DNA of 10,672 nucleotides from Chitinophagaceae bacterium (lineage in GTDB: Bacteria; Bacteroidota; Bacteroidia; Chitinophagales; Chitinophagaceae). The stretch spans positions 1 through 10,672 of the forward strand of contig JALOMX010000039.1 of the NCBI GenBank assembly GCA_025455245.1, read 5' to 3'. This document shows positions 1 through 6,774 of this stretch, one piece after another. The translations under genes were made by a program, and so were the position numbers. The stretch's first letter is position 1. Every line of letters starts with the position of its first letter. The notes below the pieces were generated by a model. It did not search any database and had not been told where the DNA came from. It saw only the letters and a program-made list of their open reading frames with translations.

Positions 1-1
1 A

Positions 2-403
2 GCAGGAAGGGATAAGGCTATAGCGCTTGCTGAAAAAGAGGGCGTCAACATCCGGTACGAAGTAGCCGATGCCGCCCACTTTGTTACCCATGAGTCATTT
101 GATGCGATTGCCTGCATATTTTTTCACTTGCCGGCCCCATTGCGTCAAGCCTTCCACGTAAGGATCATTCATTGGCTTGCACGCAACGGACATTTCATTT
201 TAGAAGCATTCACGCCAAATCAATTGCAATATCATTCCGGAGGACCGAAAGATATCGGTCTGCTTATGACTTCAGATATGCTTGCAGCAGCGTTTAGCGA
301 ACTACACATAATGGAAAATACTGAAACCCTAACCGTACTTGATGAAGGTTTGCACCATCAGGGTACGGCTGCCGTGGTGAGGTTTCATGGCATAAAAATG
401 TAA
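2..403 (+). CDS. Class I SAM-dependent methyltransferase, C-terminal part (5' truncated by window edge)
   Basis: The reading frame is open from the first full codon at position 2 to a TAA at 401-403, giving 133 residues of a protein whose start lies outside the window. The segment resembles the C-terminal half of small TehB-like class I methyltransferases. It shows an acidic loop (YEVADAAHF) where the second half of the SAM-binding site would lie, then FDAIACIFFHLP, the usual strand-4 region with a His-Leu-Pro in the active-site loop. HFILEAFTPNQL, a GGPKD motif and a C-terminal HQGTAAVVRFHG strand follow. The glycine-rich SAM motif I is not in the window. The substrate cannot be read from the sequence. 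It converges on purB with only 13 bp between the two stop codons and no obvious hairpin terminator between them. Confidence 0.8.
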   Translation, partial: AGRDKAIALAEKEGVNIRYEVADAAHFVTHESFDAIACIFFHLPAPLRQAFHVRIIHWLARNGHFILEAFTPNQLQYHSGGPKDIGLLMTSDMLAAAFSELHIMENTETLTVLDEGLHHQGTAAVVRFHGIKM

Positions 404-416
404 TGAAGATGCAACC

Positions 417-1658
417 TCAATACTCCGGGCAAATGCCTGTATAGTTTGAAGGGGTTATTTTCTTCAGTTCCTTTTTCAGGGCAGCGCTTACTTTCAATCC
501 ATCGATAAATGCATGCATGCTTTGCTTGTTGATACCGCTTGCCCCGCGGGTCAATTCCTTGAGGGCTTCGTAAGGATTGGGATAGTTTTCGCGGCGCAGT
601 ACGGTTTGAATGGCTTCGGCCACCACTGCCCAGTTATCTTCAAGGTCGGCGGCAATTTTCTTTTCGTTCAGTACAAGCTTATTCAGGCCTTTTTCAATGG
701 AAGCAAGCGCTATCATGGTATGGGCAACGGGGATGCCTAAGTTTTCAAAGTCAATAGGGTTTACCTTATGGGGCATGGCGCTGCTGCCTACTTCGCCTTT
801 TTTGGTTTTTTGTTTGAAATAATCCTGACTGATGTAAGTCCATATATCGCGGCACAGATCAATTAAAATATTATTAATCCGTTTAATGCAATCAAAGTGT
901 GCCGCAAGGTGGTCATAGTGTTCGATTTGGGTGGTAAACTGCATGCGCTGCAAACCGAGGATGTCTTCCACAAAATGGTTGGCAAGTTCAATCCAGTTGG
1001 TTTTGGGATAGGCTATATGGTGCGCATTGAAATTGCCGGTAGCACCGCCGAATTTGGCAGCATACGGTACGTAGCTGAACAGTTGCACCTGATTGTCGAT
1101 TCGTTCTACAAAAACCATGATCTCTTTCCCAAGACGGGTAGGCGATGCAGGCTGACCATGCGTACGGGCAAGCAGGGCAACATCGCGCCACTGAACAGCC
1201 AATTCGTGCAGATGCTTTTGCAGGTTGATGAGCGCCGGCAGGTATTCAAATTCCATGGCATGCTTAAAGCTTAGCGGAATGGCCGTATTGTTTACATCCT
1301 GGCTGGTAAGGCCGAAATGTACAAACTCTTTCACCTCCTCTGCAGCTCCGGTTTTATCAAGTATTTGCTTAATGTAATACTCCACTGCCTTTACATCGTG
1401 GTTGGTTGTTTTTTCTATCTCCTTAATGGCCTGTGCATCTTCGGTTGAGAAGTTTTCCGACAATTCTTTAAGGGCCTTCCTTGCTTTTGCATTCAGGGTG
1501 AAAAACTTTTTATCGGCAAGCAGGAAGAAATATTCAATTTCCACAAGTACCCTGTAACGGATTAAACCGAACTCGCTGAAATAAGGCGCAAGGTTATTTA
1601 CCTGTTTACGATAACGGCCGTCGATGGGCGAAATGGCGGTAAGAGAGGTTAGTTCCAA
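417..1658 (-). CDS. purB: Adenylosuccinate lyase with an apparent 36-residue internal in-frame deletion
   Basis: PurB cleaves SAICAR to AICAR and adenylosuccinate to AMP, releasing fumarate, in the cytoplasm. Family motifs are clear: SPIDGRYR (residues 10-17), TTNHDVKAVEYY (84-95), TSQD (118-121), RTHGQPASPT with catalytic-type His167, TTQIEHYDH (242-250), and the fumarate-lyase signature GSSAMPHKVNP (291-301) with the catalytic-loop serine. The start is TTG at 1658-1656. It gives MELTSLTAISPIDGRY, which matches the family N-terminus, and no ATG lies nearby. The upstream in-frame extension overlaps mqnA and is not coding. The protein is 413 residues; family members are about 450. In E. coli PurB, IDFEN is followed by 36 residues (SEGNLG to STVLRN) before LGVGIG. 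Here IDFEN (302-306) runs straight into LGIP at 740/741. The missing part holds the conserved QRDLTDSTVLR-type substrate-binding segment, so activity is doubtful. The rest reads intact to the stop. Confidence 0.93.
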   Translation of the reverse strand: MELTSLTAISPIDGRYRKQVNNLAPYFSEFGLIRYRVLVEIEYFFLLADKKFFTLNAKARKALKELSENFSTEDAQAIKEIEKTTNHDVKAVEYYIKQILDKTGAAEEVKEFVHFGLTSQDVNNTAIPLSFKHAMEFEYLPALINLQKHLHELAVQWRDVALLARTHGQPASPTRLGKEIMVFVERIDNQVQLFSYVPYAAKFGGATGNFNAHHIAYPKTNWIELANHFVEDILGLQRMQFTTQIEHYDHLAAHFDCIKRINNILIDLCRDIWTYISQDYFKQKTKKGEVGSSAMPHKVNPIDFENLGIPVAHTMIALASIEKGLNKLVLNEKKIAADLEDNWAVVAEAIQTVLRRENYPNPYEALKELTRGASGINKQSMHAFIDGLKVSAALKKELKKITPSNYTGICPEY

Positions 1659-1680
1659 ATTTTTATATTTATGGTATATC

Positions 1681-1796
1681 GTTTGTTGTTTATTGTTTGT
1701 GTGCGATTTGTGTATTTGGTTTGGGAGCCGGAGGATCGATAATTTATGGAAAAAGACGCCCGCCCAACTACAAACAACAAACCATAAACTACAAAC
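1681..1796. repeat. Imperfect 20-bp inverted repeat of AAAC-words flanking the purB/mqnA gap
   Basis: The left arm (1681-1700) is GTTTGTTGTTTATTGTTTGT. The right arm (1777-1796) is ACAAACCATAAACTACAAAC. Their reverse complements agree at 18 of 20 positions, with a 76-bp spacer. The right arm lies in a run of about four heptamers of the form CAAACAA, CAAACCA, TAAACTA and CAAACAG (1771-1798). A purB transcript starting near 1818 would carry both arms in its leader and could form a long stem. Whether this regulates purB or is simply repeat drift cannot be decided from one sequence. Confidence 0.6.
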
Positions 1797-1810
1797 AGAC
1801 AAACGGTTTG

Positions 1811-1818
1811 TATCTTCG
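1811..1818 (+). promoter_or_regulatory. Putative -7 promoter element for mqnA
   Basis: TATCTTCG matches the Bacteroidota -7 consensus TAnnTTTG at 7 of 8 positions. It sits 25 bp upstream of the mqnA TTG, leaving a leader of roughly 20 nt. No good -33 TTTG lies at the usual 19-21 bp spacing, so the call rests on the -7 box and its position. It forms the left side of a near-perfect palindrome centred on GCGGCCGC. Confidence 0.45.
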
Positions 1819-1824
1819 CGGCCG

Positions 1825-1832
1825 CAAAAATA
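1825..1832 (-). promoter_or_regulatory. Putative -7 promoter element for purB
   Basis: Read on the minus strand this is TATTTTTG, an exact match to TAnnTTTG. It is the only such match in the purB upstream region; 1659-1760 contains no CAAA on the plus strand at all. Transcription from it would begin near 1818 and give purB a leader of about 160 nt containing the AAAC-word inverted repeat. The -33 region on this strand is only a T-rich stretch, not a clear TTTG. Confidence 0.35.
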
Positions 1833-1843
1833 CGGATTCACCA

Positions 1844-2590
1844 TTGGAAAAAAAGATAAGGGTAGGGGCAGTAAGTTATTTGAATACGAAACCATTGTTG
1901 TACGGGATTGAACAAAGTGAAATCCGGAAATACATTGATCTCTCGGTTGATTACCCGAGTGAGGTAGCCCGAAAACTGAAGGGAAATGAAATAGATATTG
2001 GTTTGGTGCCGGTGGCTGTTTTGCCTGAATTGGCAGATTATTACATTGATGCAGATTACTGTATCGGTGCAAACGGACCGGTAAAGAGTGTATCTGTTTT
2101 CAGCGATGTGCCGCTTTCGCAGGTAGAAACCATCTTACTTGATTATCAAAGCCGAACTTCGGTCGCGCTCACCCGCATTTTACTTAAACATCACTGGAAG
2201 CTTTCGCCAAAGCTTGTGCCTGCCTATCCGGGTTATCAGGAAGAAATCAAGGGAACCACGGCAGGCGTGGTCATTGGCGACCGTGCATTTTTGCAGCGCA
2301 AGGTATCCAAAATGGATTACGACCTTGCTGAGGCATGGAAAGACTTTACGGGCTTACCATTTGTCTTTGCAGCATGGGTAGCCAATAAAGAACTGCCTGA
2401 AACTTTTATTGATGCATTTAACATTGCAAACGAATGGGGGCTCAGCAGGATAGATCAAGTTGTGGAGGCAAACCCTTTTCCCCATTACGACCTGCATGAA
2501 TATTATACCCATAATATCAGTTATTTGCTGGATGAAACCAAGCGGCTCGGGATGCAGAAATTCCTTGAATTTTTAAAAGCAGAAAACTGA
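1844..2590 (+). CDS. mqnA: Chorismate dehydratase, futalosine menaquinone pathway
   Basis: MqnA removes water from chorismate to give 3-[(1-carboxyvinyl)oxy]benzoate, the first step of the futalosine route to menaquinone. It acts in the cytoplasm and has a periplasmic-binding-protein-like fold (VitK2_biosynth family). Visible landmarks are RVGAVSYLNTKPL (residues 6-18), typical of MqnA rather than MqnD, DIGLVPVAVLPEL (51-63), the GPVKSVSVFSDVPL segment (78-91), LLDYQSRTS (98-106) and VIGDRAFL (133-140). The start is TTG at 1844; the frame is open further upstream, but the homologous region begins at EKKIRVGAV and no suitable ATG exists. The 248-residue length is normal. It is divergent from purB, and the phosphorylase gene follows after 108 bp. 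No other mqn gene is in the window. Confidence 0.9.
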   Translation: MEKKIRVGAVSYLNTKPLLYGIEQSEIRKYIDLSVDYPSEVARKLKGNEIDIGLVPVAVLPELADYYIDADYCIGANGPVKSVSVFSDVPLSQVETILLDYQSRTSVALTRILLKHHWKLSPKLVPAYPGYQEEIKGTTAGVVIGDRAFLQRKVSKMDYDLAEAWKDFTGLPFVFAAWVANKELPETFIDAFNIANEWGLSRIDQVVEANPFPHYDLHEYYTHNISYLLDETKRLGMQKFLEFLKAEN

Positions 2591-2698
2591 CTATCAATGC
2601 CTTGAATCGTTAAGCATGCTTTAATAGTAAAGACAATCCAAATTATTCACGTGCCGAATGGTATTTTTACGGCGCATTATTTTCAATAAAAAACTCTT

Positions 2699-3523
2699 AT
2701 GGGAATCAGCATCATTCAAAAGCTAAAAGAAACCGTTGCAGTCATTCAGGAATATTACGATGAAAGGCCACAGGTTGGTATTGTACTTGGAAGCGGCCTT
2801 GGCAATTTCAAATCGGAGATGGAGGTTGAATGTGAAATTCCCTATCGCGACATTCCCAATTTTCCTGAGAGTACCGTAGAAGGCCACAGCGGCACCCTGA
2901 TTTTTGGAAAACTCGGCGGTAAAAAAGTGGTGTGTATGGCGGGCCGTTTTCATTTTTATGAAGGATACAGTCCGGCAGATGTGGCTTTTCCGGTGAGGGT
3001 GATGAAATTTTTGGGTGTAGAAGCCCTTTTGCTCAGCAATGCAGCCGGTGGCATGAATACCTCCTTTCATGTAGGCGACCTCATGATCATTTCGGACCAT
3101 ATCAGCCTTTTCGCCCACAATCCATTGCTTGGACCCAATATTGATGAACTCGGGCCAAGATTTCCGGACATGAGCGAGCCTTACAGTAAAGACCTGATCC
3201 AAAAGGCAAAAGCGGTGGCAGAAAGTTTGAACATTCCCGTTCATCAGGGCGTGTATGCAGGGGTAACCGGCCCCACCTTTGAAACAAGGGCCGAATACAA
3301 AATGCTCCATATTTTGGGTGCCGATGCCGTGGGTATGAGCACGGTTCAGGAAAATATCGTAGCCCGTCATATGGGGCTTCCGGTGTTTGCCATCAGCGTC
3401 ATTACCGACCTTGGCATCAGGGAAGAAAACAATATCATTACCCACGATGAGGTATTGGAAGCGGCAAAAGCAGCCGAACCAAAGATGACGGCCATTTTTA
3501 AAGGATTAATCGAAACAATATAA
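2699..3523 (+). CDS. punA: Purine nucleoside phosphorylase, trimeric (PNP/MTAP) type
   Basis: This cytoplasmic salvage enzyme splits purine (deoxy)nucleosides with phosphate into base and (deoxy)ribose-1-phosphate. Its 274 residues are complete for the family. The phosphate site is visible as GSGLG with Ser32, His63, and GRFHFYEGY with Arg83 and His85. NAAGG lies at 114-118. The base site has GPTFET with Glu195 and GMSTV with Met213. Residue spacing (195, 213, 237) matches human PNP Glu201, Met219 and Asn243 with a constant offset of 6, so Asp237 in VITDLG replaces the usual Asn; His249 matches His257. Asp at this position is also seen in MTAP, which takes 6-aminopurines, so adenosine-type substrates are possible (inference). 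The ATG at 2699 follows an A-rich stretch without a Shine-Dalgarno site. Confidence 0.93.
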   Translation: MGISIIQKLKETVAVIQEYYDERPQVGIVLGSGLGNFKSEMEVECEIPYRDIPNFPESTVEGHSGTLIFGKLGGKKVVCMAGRFHFYEGYSPADVAFPVRVMKFLGVEALLLSNAAGGMNTSFHVGDLMIISDHISLFAHNPLLGPNIDELGPRFPDMSEPYSKDLIQKAKAVAESLNIPVHQGVYAGVTGPTFETRAEYKMLHILGADAVGMSTVQENIVARHMGLPVFAISVITDLGIREENNIITHDEVLEAAKAAEPKMTAIFKGLIETI

Positions 3524-3542
3524 AACAGGACCATCCCGTTTT
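3522..3542 (+). terminator. Short hairpin at the end of the phosphorylase gene, possible terminator
   Basis: AAAACAGGA (3522-3530) pairs with TCCCGTTTT (3534-3542) around a 3-nt loop, with one A-C mismatch in a 9-bp stem. It overlaps the stop codon of the phosphorylase gene and ends in four T. The stem is AT-rich at its base and no longer T tract follows, so it may be a weak terminator or only a chance fold. Confidence 0.4.
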
Positions 3543-3605
3543 AGCCAACCCAAATACATTACACAGTTGTTGCACACCGTTTTTAAATATTCACTGGTAA
3601 AAAAA

Positions 3606-5618
3606 ATGCCCTTCCGGATATGCCTTGTTTTGTCGCTGATTTTCAGCCTTGTGCTCCGGGCACAGGTGAATCCGCCGGTGAATTACCGGGTTGATAGTCA
3701 GGGCAGGCCGATAGGGGGCGCTAATCAGGGCGGGGATTCGCTGCAACAGCGGGACCGTAATGAGGATTCGATCACCATTTTTTACCGGATGTTCGACTCT
3801 TCAAGGATTCGTTTTATTGATAGTACAGTTCACAATTTTTACAATCGTTTTGCTTTACCCTTCGATTACCTGTACCTGAACCAATATGCGGGAGCGGCAA
3901 GGTCGGTTTTATTCAATCCAAATACGCAGCCGGGTTACGACCCCGGTTTTCATGGATATGATATTTACCACTTCACCCTGGCGAATACAAGGGTATTTAA
4001 TACCACAAGGCCTTATACCGAAATCGATTATATTCTCGGTGCCAAAGCAGAGCAAACCATAAAAATTTTACATACACAAAATTTAAAACCGCTCTGGAAT
4101 ATTGCTTTCGATTACCGGTTGATCAATTCGCCCGGGCATTTTAAAAGTTCAGCGGGCAATCATTCTGCCATCAGGCTTTCATCCGATTTTTCAACCAAGA
4201 ACAGGCGTTATTCCGGGTTTGTGGCTTTTATCAGAAACAGGACCAAGGTAAATGAAAACGGGGGCATCAGGAACGACAGTTTTCTGACCGATGATAACCC
4301 CGCTTATTTCGAAAGATTCAATATCCCCACATGGCTTGGCGCTGACGAAGCGTATACTACAAACTTCCTGACATCGAACCTTGTTACCGGATCCGACTAT
4401 TACAGTCAGACATTTTTCCTCAGACATCAATATGATGTGGGGCAAAAGGAGGAATTTTACGATGCCGATTCCAACCTGGTACAGAAATTTTATCCGAGGA
4501 TCAGGCTGCAGCATAACATCCATTATTTCAACAGGGGCTTTACCTACCGGGATGAGAACTATCTTACAGCTTCTGCACAGGAAGCTTACAAGGAACATTT
4601 CGGACTTGAGAATACCGATTCAGTGGGCAGCATGACCGACCGGTGGCGGGAGATAACCAATGAAGCAGCGCTTGTTTTTTTTCCGGACAAAAAGAACCTT
4701 GAGCAGTTTTTTAAAGTTGGAGCCGCGTTTCAGTGGCTGCGGGGCTGGTTTGCCGGCATTCCCGATGACCTGCACGGAACCTATCTATTGGGAGAATACA
4801 GGAACCGCACCCGCAACCGGAAATGGGATGTAAACGCCAATGGAAAATTTTTCCTGACCGGACCTTACCTTGGAAATTATTTTGTAAATGCCACCCTGCA
4901 AACCAATCTCGGCAGCAAACTCGGTGCCCTGGTGCTTGGCTTTCAGAATGCAAACAGAAACCCTTCCTTTGTTTTTAACGGACAAAGTAATTTTTACCTA
5001 AAGGAAACGCTTGATCTGAATACGGAAAACTGGACTACATTTTCCGGAGACCTGTTCGTTAACCGTCTTGGCCTTGCGCTGAAAGCAAAATACCACCTCG
5101 TAAGCAACTACACCTACTGGAAGGGATTTTATGAGGCAGAACAGGACGGGACCCTTCAAAGCATCCTGCGCATCAGCGGTGAAAAGAAATTTAAACTGAC
5201 AAAGCGCTGGAATTTGTACAGTGAACTGCATATTCAGCAATCCACAAGCAGCGGTATTAACCTTCCGCTGATTTACACACAGAACCGTTTTGCATACGAG
5301 GGGAATTTTTATAAAAACCTGAACCTGAGCACCGGCATCGAATTCAGGTATTTTTCGCCTTTTACGGCGGACAACTGGAGTGCGTTTAACGGTCAATGGG
5401 TAGCCCAATCGGAAGAAACCATTACCAACCGGCCGGATATCCATGCGTTTTTGCACATACGGATCAACAGTTTCCGCGGCTTTTTGCGCGCCGAAAACCT
5501 GAACACCTTTGAGCTTGGAAATGGTTTCAATTTTACGAAGAACAACCTTGCCGCACCGCTGTATGCCAACCCCGGCCTGCTGCTGAGGCTTGGGATTTAC
5601 TGGAGTTTTGTGAACTGA
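3606..5618 (+). CDS. Putative outer-membrane porin (Bacteroidota PF14121-like)
   Basis: This is a large predicted outer-membrane beta-barrel of 670 residues. From the ATG at 3606 the N-terminus is MPFRICLVLSLIFSLVLRAQ, a basic-hydrophobic signal peptide with likely cleavage after Ala19. A longer frame begins at a TTG at 3567, but it puts 13 residues before the signal, so ATG 3606 is preferred. The early domain contains DSSRIRFIDSTVHNFYNRF, GAARSVLFNP, GFHGYDIY, TRPYTEIDYILGAKAEQ and LHTQNLKPLWN. These phrases are characteristic of the Bacteroidota putative porin family as I recall it. The remainder alternates polar and aromatic residues as in amphipathic strands and ends LLLRLGIYWSFVN, with C-terminal aromatic residues. 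The transported substrate is unknown. The DUF3810 gene follows after 18 bp, which suggests co-transcription. Confidence 0.82.
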   Translation: MPFRICLVLSLIFSLVLRAQVNPPVNYRVDSQGRPIGGANQGGDSLQQRDRNEDSITIFYRMFDSSRIRFIDSTVHNFYNRFALPFDYLYLNQYAGAARSVLFNPNTQPGYDPGFHGYDIYHFTLANTRVFNTTRPYTEIDYILGAKAEQTIKILHTQNLKPLWNIAFDYRLINSPGHFKSSAGNHSAIRLSSDFSTKNRRYSGFVAFIRNRTKVNENGGIRNDSFLTDDNPAYFERFNIPTWLGADEAYTTNFLTSNLVTGSDYYSQTFFLRHQYDVGQKEEFYDADSNLVQKFYPRIRLQHNIHYFNRGFTYRDENYLTASAQEAYKEHFGLENTDSVGSMTDRWREITNEAALVFFPDKKNLEQFFKVGAAFQWLRGWFAGIPDDLHGTYLLGEYRNRTRNRKWDVNANGKFFLTGPYLGNYFVNATLQTNLGSKLGALVLGFQNANRNPSFVFNGQSNFYLKETLDLNTENWTTFSGDLFVNRLGLALKAKYHLVSNYTYWKGFYEAEQDGTLQSILRISGEKKFKLTKRWNLYSELHIQQSTSSGINLPLIYTQNRFAYEGNFYKNLNLSTGIEFRYFSPFTADNWSAFNGQWVAQSEETITNRPDIHAFLHIRINSFRGFLRAENLNTFELGNGFNFTKNNLAAPLYANPGLLLRLGIYWSFVN

Positions 5619-5636
5619 CACCTCTGCTAAAGCACT

Positions 5637-6725
5637 ATGAATTCAATGAAACGTTTTAAACCTTTCATATGGCCGGTCCTGTTGATAGCCTGCATTGAGT
5701 GCTGTAAAATGTTTCCATTTTTTATTGAAAAAAATTACGCACAGGGTCTATACCCTTTTATTGGCCGTTTTCAACGCATTATCTTCGGTTGGATACCATT
5801 TAGCATCGGTGATTTACTGGTGGCGGCACTGATTTTCCTGATTCTATTTACCCTTATTCGATTGTTCAGGCTGAGATTACAGGGGAAAAAATCGCTCCCG
5901 CTCCTAAAGAACTCTTTCGTTTTATTCATTCATTTGGCTCTTTGGGCCTATGCTTTTTTTTATCTCTTATGGGGTCTCAATTATTACCGGCTGGGCTCAT
6001 CGTATTTGCTTGGCATTTCACCTGACCGGTACACCACTGCCGAAGTGGAATGGCTTACCGACCATTTGGATAAGAAGATCAGACAAATTTGTGCCGACAG
6101 TTCCGCCGTTACGCCGGCTAAAACGAATGACCGGAAATCGCTTTCCAAAACGGCAAAGGAAGCCTACGGCGCTGCACAAAAAGAATTTCCGTTTATGGAT
6201 TTTGAAACAGTTAGCCTGAAACCAAACCTGTTGGGCCCCTTGCAATCCTATACCGGCTATGGTGGTTACCTGTTTCCTTTAACCGGCGAAGCGCATGTAA
6301 ATTTTTACAGCCCCCAAGCAGGTCTGCCCTTTACGGTTTGTCACGAAATGGCACATCAGATTGGTTTTGGTACGGAAAGCGAGGCCAACCTTGTGGGTTT
6401 TCTGGCGGCCAAAAGCAGCCCCAACCCTGCATTCAGGTACAGCGCCTATACTTCGATGTTTGAGTATGCCTTGAGCGAATTATTCTCCCGCGATTCTATA
6501 CAGGCCAAATCTAGACTCGACAGACTGCCCGGATATTACAAGAGGGATATGCTTGAACTGAGGGAGTTTGTACAAAGGCACAAAAATCCCTTCCAACCCC
6601 TGCTGAACCGGGTTTATAACCTTTACCTCATGAGCAATAATCAGCCTGAGGGTATTGAATCGTACAATTATGTGGTAGCCTGGCTGATCGATTATGCAAA
6701 GAAATATGGGATAGAAAGGCTATAA
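5637..6725 (+). CDS. DUF3810 family membrane protein with HExxH zinc-protease motif
   Basis: This 362-residue protein has three hydrophobic segments at about residues 8-30, 58-78 and 92-113, followed by a soluble C-terminal domain. That domain carries YTGYGGYLFPLTGEAHVNFY (205-224) and then the metallopeptidase-like motif HEMAH (236-240) followed by ESEAN (247-251). An acidic residue there could be the third zinc ligand, as in gluzincins. This architecture and sequence fit DUF3810, an uncharacterised Bacteroidota family. No substrate is known, and peptidase activity is inferred from the motif alone. The ATG at 5637 lies 18 bp after the porin stop, so the two genes probably share a transcript; a second Met is at residue 4. 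The TAA is followed at once by a hairpin terminator. Confidence 0.85.
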   Translation: MNSMKRFKPFIWPVLLIACIECCKMFPFFIEKNYAQGLYPFIGRFQRIIFGWIPFSIGDLLVAALIFLILFTLIRLFRLRLQGKKSLPLLKNSFVLFIHLALWAYAFFYLLWGLNYYRLGSSYLLGISPDRYTTAEVEWLTDHLDKKIRQICADSSAVTPAKTNDRKSLSKTAKEAYGAAQKEFPFMDFETVSLKPNLLGPLQSYTGYGGYLFPLTGEAHVNFYSPQAGLPFTVCHEMAHQIGFGTESEANLVGFLAAKSSPNPAFRYSAYTSMFEYALSELFSRDSIQAKSRLDRLPGYYKRDMLELREFVQRHKNPFQPLLNRVYNLYLMSNNQPEGIESYNYVVAWLIDYAKKYGIERL

Positions 6726-6726
6726 A

Positions 6727-6753
6727 AAAACGCCGCCGTGATGGCAGCGTTTT
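6727..6753. terminator. Bidirectional intrinsic terminator between convergent genes
   Basis: An 11-bp stem (6727-6737 with 6743-6753) with one C-A mismatch closes a 5-nt GTGAT loop. The arms are AAAACGCCGCC and GGCAGCGTTTT. On the plus strand the stem runs into TTTT and, after ATGCA, TTTTT. On the minus strand it runs into a TTTTTTT tract. It starts 2 bp after the DUF3810 stop and lies 22 bp beyond the stop of the convergent barrel gene, so it can serve both. Confidence 0.8.
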
Positions 6754-6774
6754 ATGCATTTTTAATTAAGAAAA

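Noticed and set aside
1697..1843. An ATG-started upstream extension of MqnA (MCAICVFG...)
   Set aside because: It translates the intergenic repeats and promoter region and lacks homology; the TTG at 1844 gives the normal length and N-terminus.
1659..2072. A 138-residue N-terminal extension of PurB in the same frame
   Set aside because: It runs antisense through the mqnA start and the intergenic repeats. Family homology begins at the TTG at 1658.
2641..2680. Weak hairpin (GTGCCG with CGGCGC) and a TATTTTTA box upstream of the phosphorylase gene
   Set aside because: The stem is short with a 13-nt loop and no T tract; the box lacks the final G and a -33 partner, so neither is strong enough to list.
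2723..3445. A 240-residue minus-strand open frame across the phosphorylase gene
   Set aside because: It is antisense to a well-recognised enzyme and shows no family motif or promoter.
4998..5621. A 207-residue minus-strand open frame across the end of the porin gene
   Set aside because: It is antisense to a coherent barrel-coding frame, with composition expected of a shadow frame.
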